A program made the position numbers and the translations under genes. Shown in pieces: positions 18,206 to 27,460 of a stretch of DNA of 30,165 nucleotides (position 1 is the stretch's first letter; each line of letters begins with the position of its first letter). Below the pieces are notes generated by a model. The model did no database searches. It was given only the letters and a program-made list of their open reading frames with translations, and was not told the origin of the DNA. This DNA is from Bremia lactucae (Eukaryota > Oomycota > Peronosporomycetes > Peronosporales > Peronosporaceae): assembly GCF_004359215.1 (NCBI RefSeq), contig NC_090612.1, forward strand, positions 6,845,101 to 6,875,265. Direction: 5' to 3'.

Positions 18206-18977
18206 CAGATTGTTAATAGACGCCATCTGGGGGTAGGTGGTAAATGTTTGAGGCAAATTTAGCGGCAGATGCTCCCACAAAATGTTTGGCACTATAGAGT
18301 GACCAGGCAACTTAGACAACTTAGAGGAGTAATTGACCATTTGCCCTGTTCGATTCAAAACAAAGTTGTCCAGATGCTAATGCAATCGAGAAATGGTATT
18401 AAGAAATAATATTACTTCTTCAAATGGGAAACGGTATCGTTTACTTAAGCAAAAACGTTTACCAAACTTGTCCTCTATTTATAAAGTTCACCATCCTCGT
18501 GTATGACATGCAATTCTCGGATCCTGAATGGTCAGATAAAAGCCATCTGTTGATTAAAATACAATCCAGCCATATACGCTTACAAGCATCAGATCAGACA
18601 ATTATCCAATTGCTCTAGTCACATATTATTACAGCTGCCACGTCTGTAAACATTACAGAAAGATTCGTGCCATTTTCAGGCTCCAAAATTGCTGGCTGCT
18701 TTCTTCATTATTCTGCGCCAAGGCATTATGAGAAATTCCCCCCTCTTTAAACTCTAAAAATTGATCCAATGTAAAATCTTCTTTTCGTAAGAGGTAATTC
18801 TTAAGAAATACGTTTTCTCTTAACAAGCATGCGGAAACAGCCATAACGATGATTAATGTAGCTCATTTGTGATCAAAGCACCAGTATCTGGGCAAAATCA
18901 TAATGGCTCTGGATTTCTGAAGTTTAACCCGATTTTTCCTATTCTTATTAAAAATTGGATTTTGGAGTGACTGTCTA
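18206..18977. other. Unique-looking spacer between chitinase and SINE
   Basis: No retroelement domain, rRNA or tRNA seen. Two short open stretches exist: plus 18424-18618 and minus 18653-18844 (containing LLRKEDFTLDQFLEFKEGG). Neither has a recognisable domain, and I do not call them genes. It may be the 5' regulatory region of the chitinase. Confidence 0.4.
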
Positions 18978-18987
18978 ACTATGCAAA

Positions 18988-19178
18988 GGGTCCCACCCTG
19001 GCGCAGTGGTCAAGGACCGACATGTCTCAAAGATCACGGGTTCAAACCCCTAGAATTAAAAAAACAGAATAAAACTGCAAGAAAAAATAGATCAAAAAGG
19101 ATGAGATGTAGAATATCTTATCCAAGCCGAGTAGGTATAGGTTGTGTTAACGATAAATATACGACCGACTTTTAGCTG
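18988..19178 (+). mobile_element. tRNA-derived SINE with 10-bp target duplication
   Basis: The sequence ACTATGCAAA occurs at 18978-18987 and again at 19179-19188, bracketing 191 bp. Inside, an A-box TGGCGCAGTGG (18999-19009) and a B-box-like GGTTCAAACCC (19039-19049) are spaced as in a tRNA gene (29 bp between them), forming an internal Pol III promoter. The cloverleaf does not close: the acceptor arms do not pair and the T-stem has a mismatch, so it is tRNA-derived rather than a tRNA gene. An A-rich stretch follows the head (19056-19090), then an unrelated body ending in TTTT. tRNA-derived SINEs are known in Phytophthora infestans. Confidence 0.8.
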
Positions 19179-19480
19179 ACTATGCAAACACTTAATCATA
19201 ATAGAATAAATCGTCGTCTAAAAAACTAATCGTTGAAACACTCAGCCAACTTGCACACAATGCTCACAAAGCGACTGTTTCTTGCAGCAAAACAACTATG
19301 TGATTGCGAAGCATGAAATTTGGTACGTTCCCAAATTATAAGAGTGCTTTGGATAACAGCGTTATTCTTCAAATATTATTTTGGACTAAATACTATACGA
19401 ACAGCTTTAGGTGCCCTGCAAAGGCGGTCGTCAAAGCTCATGGGACCATTAGTGGGGCTTAAAAAGTTTCACAAACATAT

Positions 19481-19918
19481 TGTAACGGGGTGTATCGTTA
19501 CATGAAATTAACACTTGATTAATATATTATTTAAAAGGTAGATAATATTTAGAGGATATTACTTGATTAAGTGATGTTCAGAATTCTTATCCATAATTAG
19601 GTATAGACCATTATATCTATTAATTCCGCAGACTAATCAGCTGTAGATGTAAACAAAAGAGAGAGACAGATAAGATAAGAATTCAATTGCATGTTTAGTA
19701 TTAGTTTATAATTAAGTTAAGGTTAACAGATAGAAAGAAGAGAAACTTAATTATATTAATACAATTTTCATTTTACCCTCTTTAAGCTAGTTACCTTAAA
19801 GAGAAGTCTTCCTCTGCCCGTACTAGTGTACGTGAAATAACGTGAGGCACCACTCGCAACTGAAGCAGTGCGAAGTGGACTTGTACTGAAGCAGTACAAG
19901 TCGTAGTGCCCCGTCACA
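19481..19918 (+). repeat. 5' LTR of the copia element
   Basis: 438 bp from TGTAACGGGGTGTATCG to GTGCCCCGTCACA. It starts with a short palindrome (TGTAACG...CGTTACA). Near its 3' end are two hairpins with the same CTGAAGCAG tip (about 19855-19877 and 19881-19901). By eye about nine bases in ten match the reverse complement of 29800-30165. Confidence 0.9.
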
Positions 19919-19920
19919 CC

Positions 19921-19931
19921 TGGTAGCACTT
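19921..19931 (+). promoter_or_regulatory. Primer-binding site of the copia element
   Basis: TGGTAGCACTT, two bases after the LTR CA end; identical to the element D site. Confidence 0.78.
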
Positions 19932-19960
19932 TGTAGTCCGTCCAAGGACCACATTTCCCT

Positions 19961-20074
19961 CATCTAACATGGACATGTTAGATGATAGTGGGAATACGCA
20001 TCACGTTTCCCGTGAAAGCTACTCCTTTCTAAGTGACACAGAAAGGAGTGCGGTCGAACAAATGAGTCCGACCG
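19961..20074 (+). other. Structured leader of the copia element: four stem-loops
   Basis: In order: CATCTAACATG (19961-19971) with CATGTTAGATG (19974-19984); TCACG (20001-20005) with CGTGA (20011-20015); ACTCCTTTCT (20021-20030) with AGAAAGGAGT (20040-20049); CGGTCG (20051-20056) with CGACCG (20069-20074). All stems are perfect. Their place between primer-binding site and gag suits a packaging or dimerisation signal; that role is inference. Confidence 0.75.
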
Positions 20075-20097
20075 TATGAAACGATGCAATCTTGGCA

Positions 20098-20244
20098 ATG
20101 CTGTCCAATTTGGACAGAGATGCCCTCCATTCAGCCATCGCCAAGTTTATACAACATGAACTTGACGAGATGAAGGAGAAGGTAGCCTTGCTGGATCAGC
20201 AAGGCTCTCAACAGGCAGAACTGATGAGGTTACAACAGGTATAG
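20098..20244 (+). pseudogene. Start of copia Gag
   Basis: ATG at 20098 opens a 48-residue frame (MLSNLDRDALHSAIAKFIQH, then ELDEMKEKVALLDQQGSQQA), a likely coiled-coil, ending at TAG 20242-20244. The remainder of Gag and the protease are deleted, so only the N-terminal helix remains. Confidence 0.55.
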
Positions 20245-20324
20245 ACCCCTGTACCTGGGATGACGCAAACGTGTCGTCACGAAACCTTAAAATTGCAGGA
20301 ATGGCTAATTTAACCATATCGGGC

Positions 20325-21195
20325 GTGACATCAATGTGTGGCATGCCCGGCTTGGTCGTATACCCCTGTGTCGGGTGCAAACCACTACCAAAGCAGGAGT
20401 TGGCTTGCCAGCATTCCCTTTAATAAAGCTTGATATTGATCCATGTGATGGGCGTGCCCGTGAGAAATTGATTGCAAAATCATTTTTTTCACCAAAGCGG
20501 AAGCCATCTAAAGACGAAAACCTTGCTGGATGTAGTTCGCACTGATGAAATGGGACCTATGAATCCGAGATCTCGTGGTGGTGCCAACTATGTCGTATGT
20601 TTCATCGACAACTACTCGCGCTACGTCATTGCTTTTCTCATGAAGACAAACAGCGACGTATACCTATTCGTTTTGCCGAGTGCAAAGAGCTTATAGAAAC
20701 TCAAACCGGTTTTCGCATCAATTGTGTTCGTAGCGACAACGGAGAGGAATATACAAGTTACTGGTTTTCGAACTACTGTGCAAATAATGGAATTGCACAT
20801 CAAAGATGTACCCGTTTAGTCGCCAAAAGAGCGGACTCGCTGAACGAACAAATCGAACCTTCGTAGAAATGGAAATATCAATGCTACACTTCCAGCAAAT
20901 GAGCAAGGATTGGTGGGTGGAGGACTCATTACGGCAGATTACGTGTAAAACCGACTTTCGACTACGGTCCGAAATGACAAAACACGGTACGAAAAGGTAT
21001 ACAGGTCTTTACTTGACCTTGAACACCGATGTGTCTTTGGATAACGTGAATTTAATCATGTTAAGAAAACTCGTCGCTCCAAGTGGAGTAGTAAGCCACA
21101 CCGCTTCATTTTTTGAGTACAGGTTCGAAGGTATATCGAATTTAGGACGAAGAAGACAAACGTCGTATTACATCTCGCACAATTCAATTGGATGA
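20325..21195 (+). pseudogene. Copia gag-pre-integrase and integrase
   Basis: The zinc-binding start WHARLGRIPLCRVQTTTKAG and IDPCDGRAREK has lost its second His and second Cys (both now Arg). Next, in another frame, TLLDVVRTDEMGPMNPRSRG holds the first catalytic Asp and GANYVVCFIDNYSRYVIAFL follows. Then, in a third frame, RINCVRSDNGEEYTSYWFSN has the second Asp and QKSGLAERTNRTFVEM the Glu (GLAERTN). This D,D,E arrangement with SDNG and GLAERTN is diagnostic of Ty1/copia. At least three frame changes are present. Confidence 0.85.
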
Positions 21196-21299
21196 GGTGG
21201 ACAGTCTCGATACATAACAATGGCATGATCTGACTCCGTACCTGTTCAGGTCGTGGACACCAAAGATATGGTTGATGCCCAAGGGTTTATTCAGCAGTC

Positions 21300-21480
21300 A
21301 TTGAATCTATTGTTGATGTGGACAGCAATGGTTGTATTATACAGTAAAACATTGCGCGTTGTGTATCGATCCGCTGATAATCGAATTAATGTCGACAATT
21401 CTTTCAAGGATTGTTGGAAAAAATGTTTCGGAAATTCATCAACCCATTAAGAGCATTATCTTCTTGATAGGATCTTCTAA
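21300..21480 (-). pseudogene. RNase H-integrase linker of element F
   Basis: Minus strand: LKELSTLIRLSADRYTTRNV then LLYNTTIA, matching element E's LKELSKLYRPLTDRYTTRNG and LLYYTAIA on the plus strand at 15130-15210. Integrase sequence is missing beyond it. Confidence 0.7.
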
Positions 21481-21519
21481 CGTCGTCAAGTAATGTGACG
21501 ACGGAACACTCATTGTCGC

Positions 21520-21900
21520 AACAGGGCTCATGCCCACTATGAATAGTTGCAACAGTACTCCGCAAAGAAAGACAACCATTTCGCCGTTCTTTGCGAGAGG
21601 TGTGGACTATTTACGGCCGTGCGTAAAGACGCATGGTCTGTATAAACGACGAATGGTATATTTCCCAAAGGTAGACCCTAACTTAGCCAGTGTGAATTTC
21701 ATGGCAAGGAGTTCGTTGTTATGCACTGGATAATTGCGTTCAGCTGGTTAAGGCTGACGCGATTAATAGCAGACAACGCGCTCTCCTCCGTCTGTGTCAT
21801 ATTGCATTAACGCACAGCCAATTCCAAAATCGCTGGCGTCACAGACCAAATAAAATTGTCTGTTTGGTCAGCAATCGCCAGGATTAGCAATTGCATCAAG
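21520..21900 (-). pseudogene. RNase H domain of element F
   Basis: Minus strand: FYLVCDASDFGIGCALMQYD with the first catalytic Asp, GGERVVCY, PAERNYPVHNNELLAMKFTL, then a damaged YTDHASLRT region near 21640. Two in-frame stops and a frameshift lie within it. Confidence 0.8.
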
Positions 21901-21939
21901 CTTTGCTTGATACTTAAAAAAATGCTGACATTCAGCGTT

Positions 21940-22720
21940 CTGTGACCACTCTACATTTTACTTCAAAGCAGAAAAAAGATGTTCTTCATCTCGGCATAAT
22001 TGCGGAGTACTTGTGTAAGTACGCCGCTAAGCCGAGGAACTTTCGAAATCCCTTTACAGTGACTGGCACAGGTCAGTCCGTAATCGCCTTGTTCTTTTCC
22101 GGATCAGGGCCTATACCGTGTTTACCCACGATGCACCTAAGAAGCGGTATTTCGCTTGCACTGAATATTCACTTCTTGAGATTTGCATACAACTTATGCT
22201 TACGCATAAGCGTAAGAATCTTTCGGACGCGGGTAAGATGTACTTCAACGTTCGACTTTCCGTTCATTGTTCTGCTACGAACGAAGACGTCAAATTATAA
22301 CTCGGTGCAAAATCCCGCACCGATCTCAGCGGATTGTCTACACTGTAAACGTGATATCCTGAGCACGCATAAGGATCTGAATCCATCCATCAGATCCATT
22401 GATAAAAAAGATAGTTATCTTTGGGATACCGTCAATGATTACGTCTTTAAGTGGTTATGGCGTTTGAGCCGGTGCCGTTAACGCATGCACAATCCGCCAC
22501 CCTCCTGTTGCTTTACGCACACAGAAGGCCGGAGAGCTATGTGGGGAGGTCGAATTCCTCACATGGTCTGCTGCTAAGCGATCGGCAAAAAATAGTCGAT
22601 CGCTAATACTTGTTCATGACGCAATGACCACTGCTTGACGGCACAGTATTTCGAGCCTGGTATCAGGTCGATTTCGTATCGAGTGTCTTTATCCATAGGC
22701 AACTAGCATGGTACGAATCC
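21940..22720 (-). pseudogene. Reverse transcriptase of element F
   Basis: The N-terminal part, 22700-22480: DTRYEIDLIPGSKYCAVKQW, RNSTSPHSSPAFCVRKATGG and WRIVHALTAPAQ. The palm including the catalytic ALDLxDGYYQ is largely missing between 22480 and 22320. The thumb and connection, 22310-22000: DVFVRSRTMNGKSNVEVHLT, KILTLMRKHKLYANLKKCIF and ITDWPVPVTVKGFRKFLGLA. The YFDD box is disrupted just before DVFVRSR. Confidence 0.8.
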
Positions 22721-23279
22721 AAGGATACCTCCTTGAATTCGATAAAATCCTTCCATAAAGGATTTGTGTTTAAAGACTCTCAGGATTGGGACTTAAAACG
22801 TTCCATCCGAGTCTTCTCATCGAGGACACTTTCGGCCATCGATGAGCTGCTGAGAATCCTTTCGTTCTCAGAAAATACTATTTTCGACCTGATATCGGCC
22901 TTGTACTTGGCATCTGTGACAAGCACGCAGATCTATTTGACTTTGCCACGACGCAGATCACGCAAGAACCGTTTCCGTTCAAGCGTTAGCAATTGACTCC
23001 GAAATTAATTTCGGAGGCGCTATTAAATTAAGGTTATAAGCGCTTAAACTTGATCCGCTGGTTACTAAGACATATAGTGTCTCAGTTTCCTCTTTGGAAC
23101 TTTTCTTAAGAGCCTTTGACCTCAGCATTCTGGGGACTTATTTCCGCAGTATCTTGGAGACTTATTCTCTCAAGTTTTGTTTGGAGAGTATCATCCCCAG
23201 CTACCTCTAGCTATAGTTGCGCTACCGCAGCAAGATCCTGTGCGATCGATTCTCCCGTCGATCTAGGACTTTCGCACTG

Positions 23280-24390
23280 TCTCATATAGACAGGCCTTTC
23301 AAACTTTCTTGGATGTTGCTTTCTAAGCAAGCATCCTTTTTTATCACTCGACTTATTCGAGTGGTAAACTTCGACGCTGCCTGTGCTTGTGCACAGCTGT
23401 CGGTATATATGTCCACGTCACATTGGTGGACCTTCGACGATGCCTGTGCTTGTGCACGGACGTTGGAATCTAGCTCCACAGTGTGACAAGTTGCCACACT
23501 GAGGTCTTGTGTAGTCACGCAAACGACCAAACCATAAGCGAGGCCATCGCACTCACTCGTAGGACATCCATACGCTTCTTAACAGGACCGTCTGCAAACC
23601 CTTAATAAACACAGTTACCTGTGTTCTTCATCTATTGAATGACTCACGATACAACTTACAAGGTATCGTGTATGTTTGGCATAAGCGTGAAAACCACGCT
23701 TGCCCTGCTTCAAATCTAGGAGCTCGGCTCGAGTCCTAAATTCGGCACGTGGCGGCTCAAACAATTGTCTGAGCCGGGTCTTAAAGACCTCATACGACCC
23801 AAAGACTAATAGGTCGTGAAGCATGAGCCCCAAGGCCCAAGATTTGGCACGTCCTGCTAAGTTGGCATGCCAAATTTCACTTTCGTGGCATCATCATTGA
23901 TGCAGCGAGCTTTAATGGCGTCGTTTAATTCGACGAACCATCCATAGGGAGTCGCTTTCAACTGCCTTAAACTTAGAGATTTCTATCTTTAAGCTTTCGG
24001 ATTTACGCAGAAGCGTTGGTCTCAACAGTTTAAACTGTTGACCACACTATTATCTCAGCAGCTCAAACTGTAGAGCACCCTGTTCTCTCAACACCTCCGC
24101 GTATTAAGATCCTTGCCAATGAAGCAAGGCTACTTCTTCTTCCGCCTCGTCAAGTTCATGTTATATAAACTTGGCTATGGCCGCATGTTGTTCATCTGTG
24201 TTCAGAGGGAATAGCATGGCGCCAATGTCTGGCCCGCCTACGACCGAACTCATGCGTTGGATCGCCCTCCTTTCATGGTCATGAACATTTCACGCGTTGC
24301 GTGATAGCCTTATTGAGGGGCTTGAAGCTCCCTCCTTCTTCATCCAACATATCAGTTATTGATTGAACGTGCGTAGGCCGTTAAACGGAC
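23280..24390 (-). pseudogene. Gag region of element F
   Basis: The capsid C-terminal half is clear on the minus strand at 23833-23615: VFGSYEVFKTRLRQLFEPPR then AEFRTRAELLDLKQGKR and HTRYLVSCIVSH. Upstream, NLAGRAKSWALGLM is seen in another frame. The N-terminal third (23900-24390) has no long open frame. Two 26-bp direct repeats (23369-23394 and 23432-23457) lie near the Gag end where a CCHC knuckle would be expected; none was found. Confidence 0.7.
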
Positions 24391-24393
24391 TAC

Positions 24394-24405
24394 GAAGTGC
24401 TGCCA
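24394..24405 (-). promoter_or_regulatory. Primer-binding site of element F
   Basis: Minus strand TGGCAGCACTTC two bases after the LTR; one change from TGGTAGCACTT. The match to the copia site extends beyond it (TGGCAGCACTTCGTAGTCCG against TGGTAGCACTTTGTAGTCCG). Confidence 0.72.
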
Positions 24406-24407
24406 CA

Positions 24408-24909
24408 TGTAACGGGGCACCCCTTGCTAATAGTGATAACAGTACTTCTAATTTGACTGTGAAGGTGGGGCGCATCGACTACTTCCCGTGACCGACGTGT
24501 AGAGGAAGGTACAAAGTAGCTAACATGTATTAGCTACTAAAGGAAAATTCTATGGACTTAGAATTGGGAAAGTAAAACTGTATTTTAATATATCAAGCTC
24601 CTACATATTGATCTTCTACTACTACTGACTATATTATATTAATAACAACTATGTATGACTCCTACTTGCGCACCGCACGATCGTTTCTTGTGACGATTGG
24701 CGGGGTTGATTTAAACATAAATTAATCAATCAATAGAACTGATGTCTAATTGCGTAAATATTTTTAGATTTGGTAATATTGGACTACTAAGTCAAATTAT
24801 TAATAAAGATAATAATTTTGTACTTCCTTATTAATATCCTCTTACAGGAAAAGATATTTATTATTCCTCTTATCGGAATAATATTTATGTAACGGGACAC
24901 CGCGTTACA
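24408..24909 (-). repeat. 5' LTR of element F
   Basis: Minus strand starts TGTAACGCGGTGTCCCGTTA at 24909 and ends GGTGCCCCGTTACA at 24408, 502 bp. Its two ends resemble those of the copia LTR, including the opening palindrome, although the body differs. Confidence 0.75.
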
Positions 24910-25099
24910 TTTATCCGTTAGATAATTGATTTGATAGCACTTCAGGTATAATTAATAATAAAACTCTCAAAAAACAAATTTAAACCTAAATGTTATTGAA
25001 AACTGGCAAACTTGCAAGATAAGTCTCATAGGGTACACTGACAACATCGGTGATGCACCTTCAATGACACACAATATTGGAATTACAGCAAAGTTACGC

Positions 25100-25365
25100 T
25101 GCAATATCATTTGTGACCCCCTTTAAGATCAAAAGGGAACTGAACTTTATTTAATGTTTAGAAATTAAAAACTTTTCCTAATTTGCATTTTAAAATCGGT
25201 TTTGGCCACCAGCTTTCTATCTGTTGGCTGCCACGCGTATTACCCATAATAAATGGAATTTTAATGATATCACTTATTATGCATAAAAAGAATATTTTAC
25301 CTATACTGTACATTAAAGGTGTACCAACCTAAGTGTACCCTACCGTTGAAACCAAGTATCTGCTT
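25100..25365 (-). repeat. LTR A-like segment, probably part of the 3' LTR of element H
   Basis: It aligns with 4320-4560 in the same orientation: ctttaag.tcaaaaggg.actg.actttatttaat, ttttggcc.ccag.tttctatctg, cccataataaatgg, and gtaccaacc/gtaccacaac blocks are shared. Outer limits are not resolved; the left part may reach about 24925. Confidence 0.6.
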
Positions 25366-25439
25366 CTGCTCACATTTACTCTTTGAGGTTGGTAATCGAA
25401 AAGCTAGTCTAACGGTTGTGTTTACATCCGTTTTGACTT

Positions 25440-26636
25440 ATGACGTCTAAGCGTGAGTCACCGACTCTTGGCTCCTTACTTGGAGACGATGAGTGCGTGG
25501 ACTATGTTAGTCAAAATCTGTCTAGGGAAGAGGGTGATGAGCCCTTGCATAACACGCGTCGGCGTGAAGACGAGTCTCGTCGGGCTCCGAATCCGCTCCA
25601 AGAACATGGTGTCGAGGTGGCTTTGACCGCATTACGCAGGTCACCGGGCCTAGAGGCCAAAATAATAATGAATATGCTCAATGAAGAGCAAGATTAGACT
25701 CTCATCAGGGAGAAGCAAATGGTGGGGCTAGGGCCCTTACAAAAGCAAAAGCTCATAGTGAATATAGATTCATGTACAAGAGCGCCTCCAAGAGGTTGGG
25801 AGCCGTAAAATGTCTTCTGGATCTCTGGGTTCAAGGCGACTACGTCAGGGGAGCTCGCTACACGCGCTGCGCTCCATGGGCGATACTTCACGCCACTAAT
25901 TCTGACGCCACTTCAGTATTCAGCGCGTCTTCGTGATCAAGCACGTGGTGTCTCAGTGTCCTCTATGAGGGAATTTCCGATTATTTTATATCGAAACGAT
26001 TTGAAATCCGAATCCGAAAACGAAAAATTAAATTTTAAATGGGTACATTGGGCCCGTCGCCTTCAGAATATTTGGTTTCTAGACTCTGCCGATGCGGCCA
26101 TCGTTCGTTTAGAACAAAGTCGCTTTGATTTCCTCAAGCTGAATGCCAAAGGCCAATTAAGTGAAGCGTATCGTCCTCAATACGATATTAGGCCTATCCA
26201 GCACTTTAGTGCCTCGGTTGCTGATGTAGCCGTGGATCCAAGCCGCATTGAGGCCGATGATCCGCCCATTTCCACCTCTATTGGCGATAAGCGTCGTTCG
26301 ACGCAAGTTGACCCTGAGCGCGGCGCTCAAAGACGTTAAATGCGTAAGGGCAATCTTGCCAAAGGGGTACCCCAAACTTGCCAATGTTTTTCGAAGAAAA
26401 ATACTCAAGCCACTTCACCATATATTGGCATTGATCCTTGCGACGACGTCACCTTCGAAGTTTCTCCACATGAAACTGAAGGGTTCCTTGCTCGTCGAGC
26501 AAGGCAAAAGGGGGCCGAAATATCGAAGGAGTCTCTCTTGGCTTTAAGTCACGACGTCTTCTCCATGAGAAATATGCTCGAATGCGGAGCGCCTTTGACG
26601 CGGTTCATGACCGCATTCGTCAATAACCTCGTTTAA
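25440..26636 (+). pseudogene. Opposite-strand ORF of element H, about 400 codons with three stops
   Basis: One plus-strand frame runs from ATG 25440 (MTSKRESPTLGSLLGDDE) to TAA at 26634-26636. It is interrupted only by TAG 25695-25697, TAA 25806-25808 and TAA 26337-26339, with no frameshift. The product would be about 395 residues: a charged N-terminus (NTRRREDESRRAP), a central part with NFKWVHWARRLQNIW and DAAIVRLEQSRFDFLKLNAK, and a C-terminal part with VFSMRNMLECGAPLTRF. No known domain was recognised. It converges with the element's integrase end (about 26650). It takes the same place as the ORF at 5950-6858 in element D, and both follow CTCTTTGAGG and a tgtgtttacat leader. The minus strand across it is broken by stops, so the plus strand is the coding one. 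Confidence 0.6.
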
Positions 26637-26649
26637 ATACATCTAATGA

Positions 26650-27340
26650 GGATGCAGCGATCTGCAGCACTGCTCTGTCTCGGCACAACCGCTTTCCAAT
26701 CCACATGGGAAGGATCCCGTTATCGCGTAAGCAAGCCAACTAAGAACAATGGGCGTGTACGCGGCTTGTGCGCAAGGCTTAGCTATAAGGTAGGCCCTTT
26801 ATCACCATGACCGTAAACGGATCGATATATGCGGATATCAAAGACCGCGGACGCTACGTTTGTATGTAGGATTTAAGCGTTCAGTAAGGCCCGGTCACCG
26901 ACCGTATAAGAATCAATACAGCTTCTCATTTAGCATCCGCTTCTTCTTTTTTTGTCGCTGCTCCCAGCTATTGCATCGCGTATCTTAAGACACTTAATCG
27001 CGTTGTGAAAAACTCGCTCATTTGTTTTCTTATAGTAACGAAAATGGATTAGCAATCCTATCGACTATTCCCCCACCAAGCCCTGGACCACGTTGTGGTA
27101 GCCTTGACGAAACGCACGGTGGGTGGGTTGCATTACAGGAGCGCGCGGTGAGTGAAACCGCTCACATAAAACGGATATAGCCTGAAGAAAAATGCACAGC
27201 GTTGTTCAACGTAAACTCAACAACCTGAAACATTGCACTACAACGCTTTGGTACACTGCGCAGAACGTCTTCAATAACGCGATTGACACGTTCAGCCTGA
27301 CCATCAGTCTATGGATGGTCCGTTGCAGACATATTCAATG
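26650..27340 (-). pseudogene. Integrase C-terminal half of element H
   Basis: Minus strand: MSATDHP, a stop, TDGQAERVNRVIEDVLRSVP with the catalytic Glu, KRCSAMFQVVEFTLNNAVHF (27335-27190), then NERVFHNAIKCLKIRDAIAG and SSDKKRR (near 27010-26930), and finally a degraded R-T-x-P-x-F-x-V-G-L-L segment with RDPSHVDWKAVVPRQ (about 26790-26650). The zinc-binding end and both Asp regions are missing. It ends where the opposite-strand ORF begins. Confidence 0.75.
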
Positions 27341-27359
27341 CCAAGGACTCGGAATTTCG

Positions 27360-27414
27360 ACTTTCAGAACGTATCCCTCTCCATGGGATATGGAGAGGAA
27401 TACTTTCTGAAAGT
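27360..27414. repeat. 25-bp inverted repeat in element H
   Basis: ACTTTCAGAACGTATCCCTC plus TCCAT (27360-27384), a 5-base loop, and its reverse complement with two mismatches (27390-27414). It lies between the integrase core and the RT remnant, at a rearranged spot. Confidence 0.75.
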
Positions 27415-27460
27415 GTCCTGGCAAAAAGCGTGTTATTCAAACACGCGATCAATAAACCAT

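Larger units (their letters stand above)
19481..21240 (+). mobile_element. Ty1/copia element, plus strand, 5' half
   Basis: 5' LTR (19481-19918), primer-binding site (19921), structured leader, a short gag start, and a gag-pre-integrase plus integrase run in three frames. Capsid, nucleocapsid and protease are absent between about 20245 and 20290, and RT-RNase H and the 3' LTR are missing beyond about 21240, where element F begins. A related LTR lies inverted at 29800-30165. Confidence 0.85.
21300..24909 (-). mobile_element. Ty3/gypsy element F, minus strand, lacking integrase and 3' LTR
   Basis: From right to left: LTR (24909-24408), primer-binding site (24405-24394), gag, RT, RNase H and the RNase H-integrase linker, ending where the copia element ends. 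Part of the gag-RT interval (protease) is not recognisable. All domains are frameshifted, and this is the most decayed gypsy copy here. Confidence 0.75.

Noticed and set aside
18653..18844. Minus-strand 63-residue ORF as a gene
   Set aside because: No signal peptide, domain or regulatory context; length is within chance expectation.
18990..19060. A functional tRNA gene
   Set aside because: A- and B-boxes are present, but the acceptor ends do not pair and the T-stem has a C-C mismatch; the 10-bp duplication and A-rich stretch fit a SINE.
24023..24040. 18-bp palindrome caacagtttaaactgttg
   Set aside because: Short AT-rich palindrome within decayed gag; no sign of function.
24440..24490. RPTFTVKL on the minus strand as a gag start like 14533 (HPTFTVRI)
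   Set aside because: It lies inside the element F LTR and the similarity does not extend.
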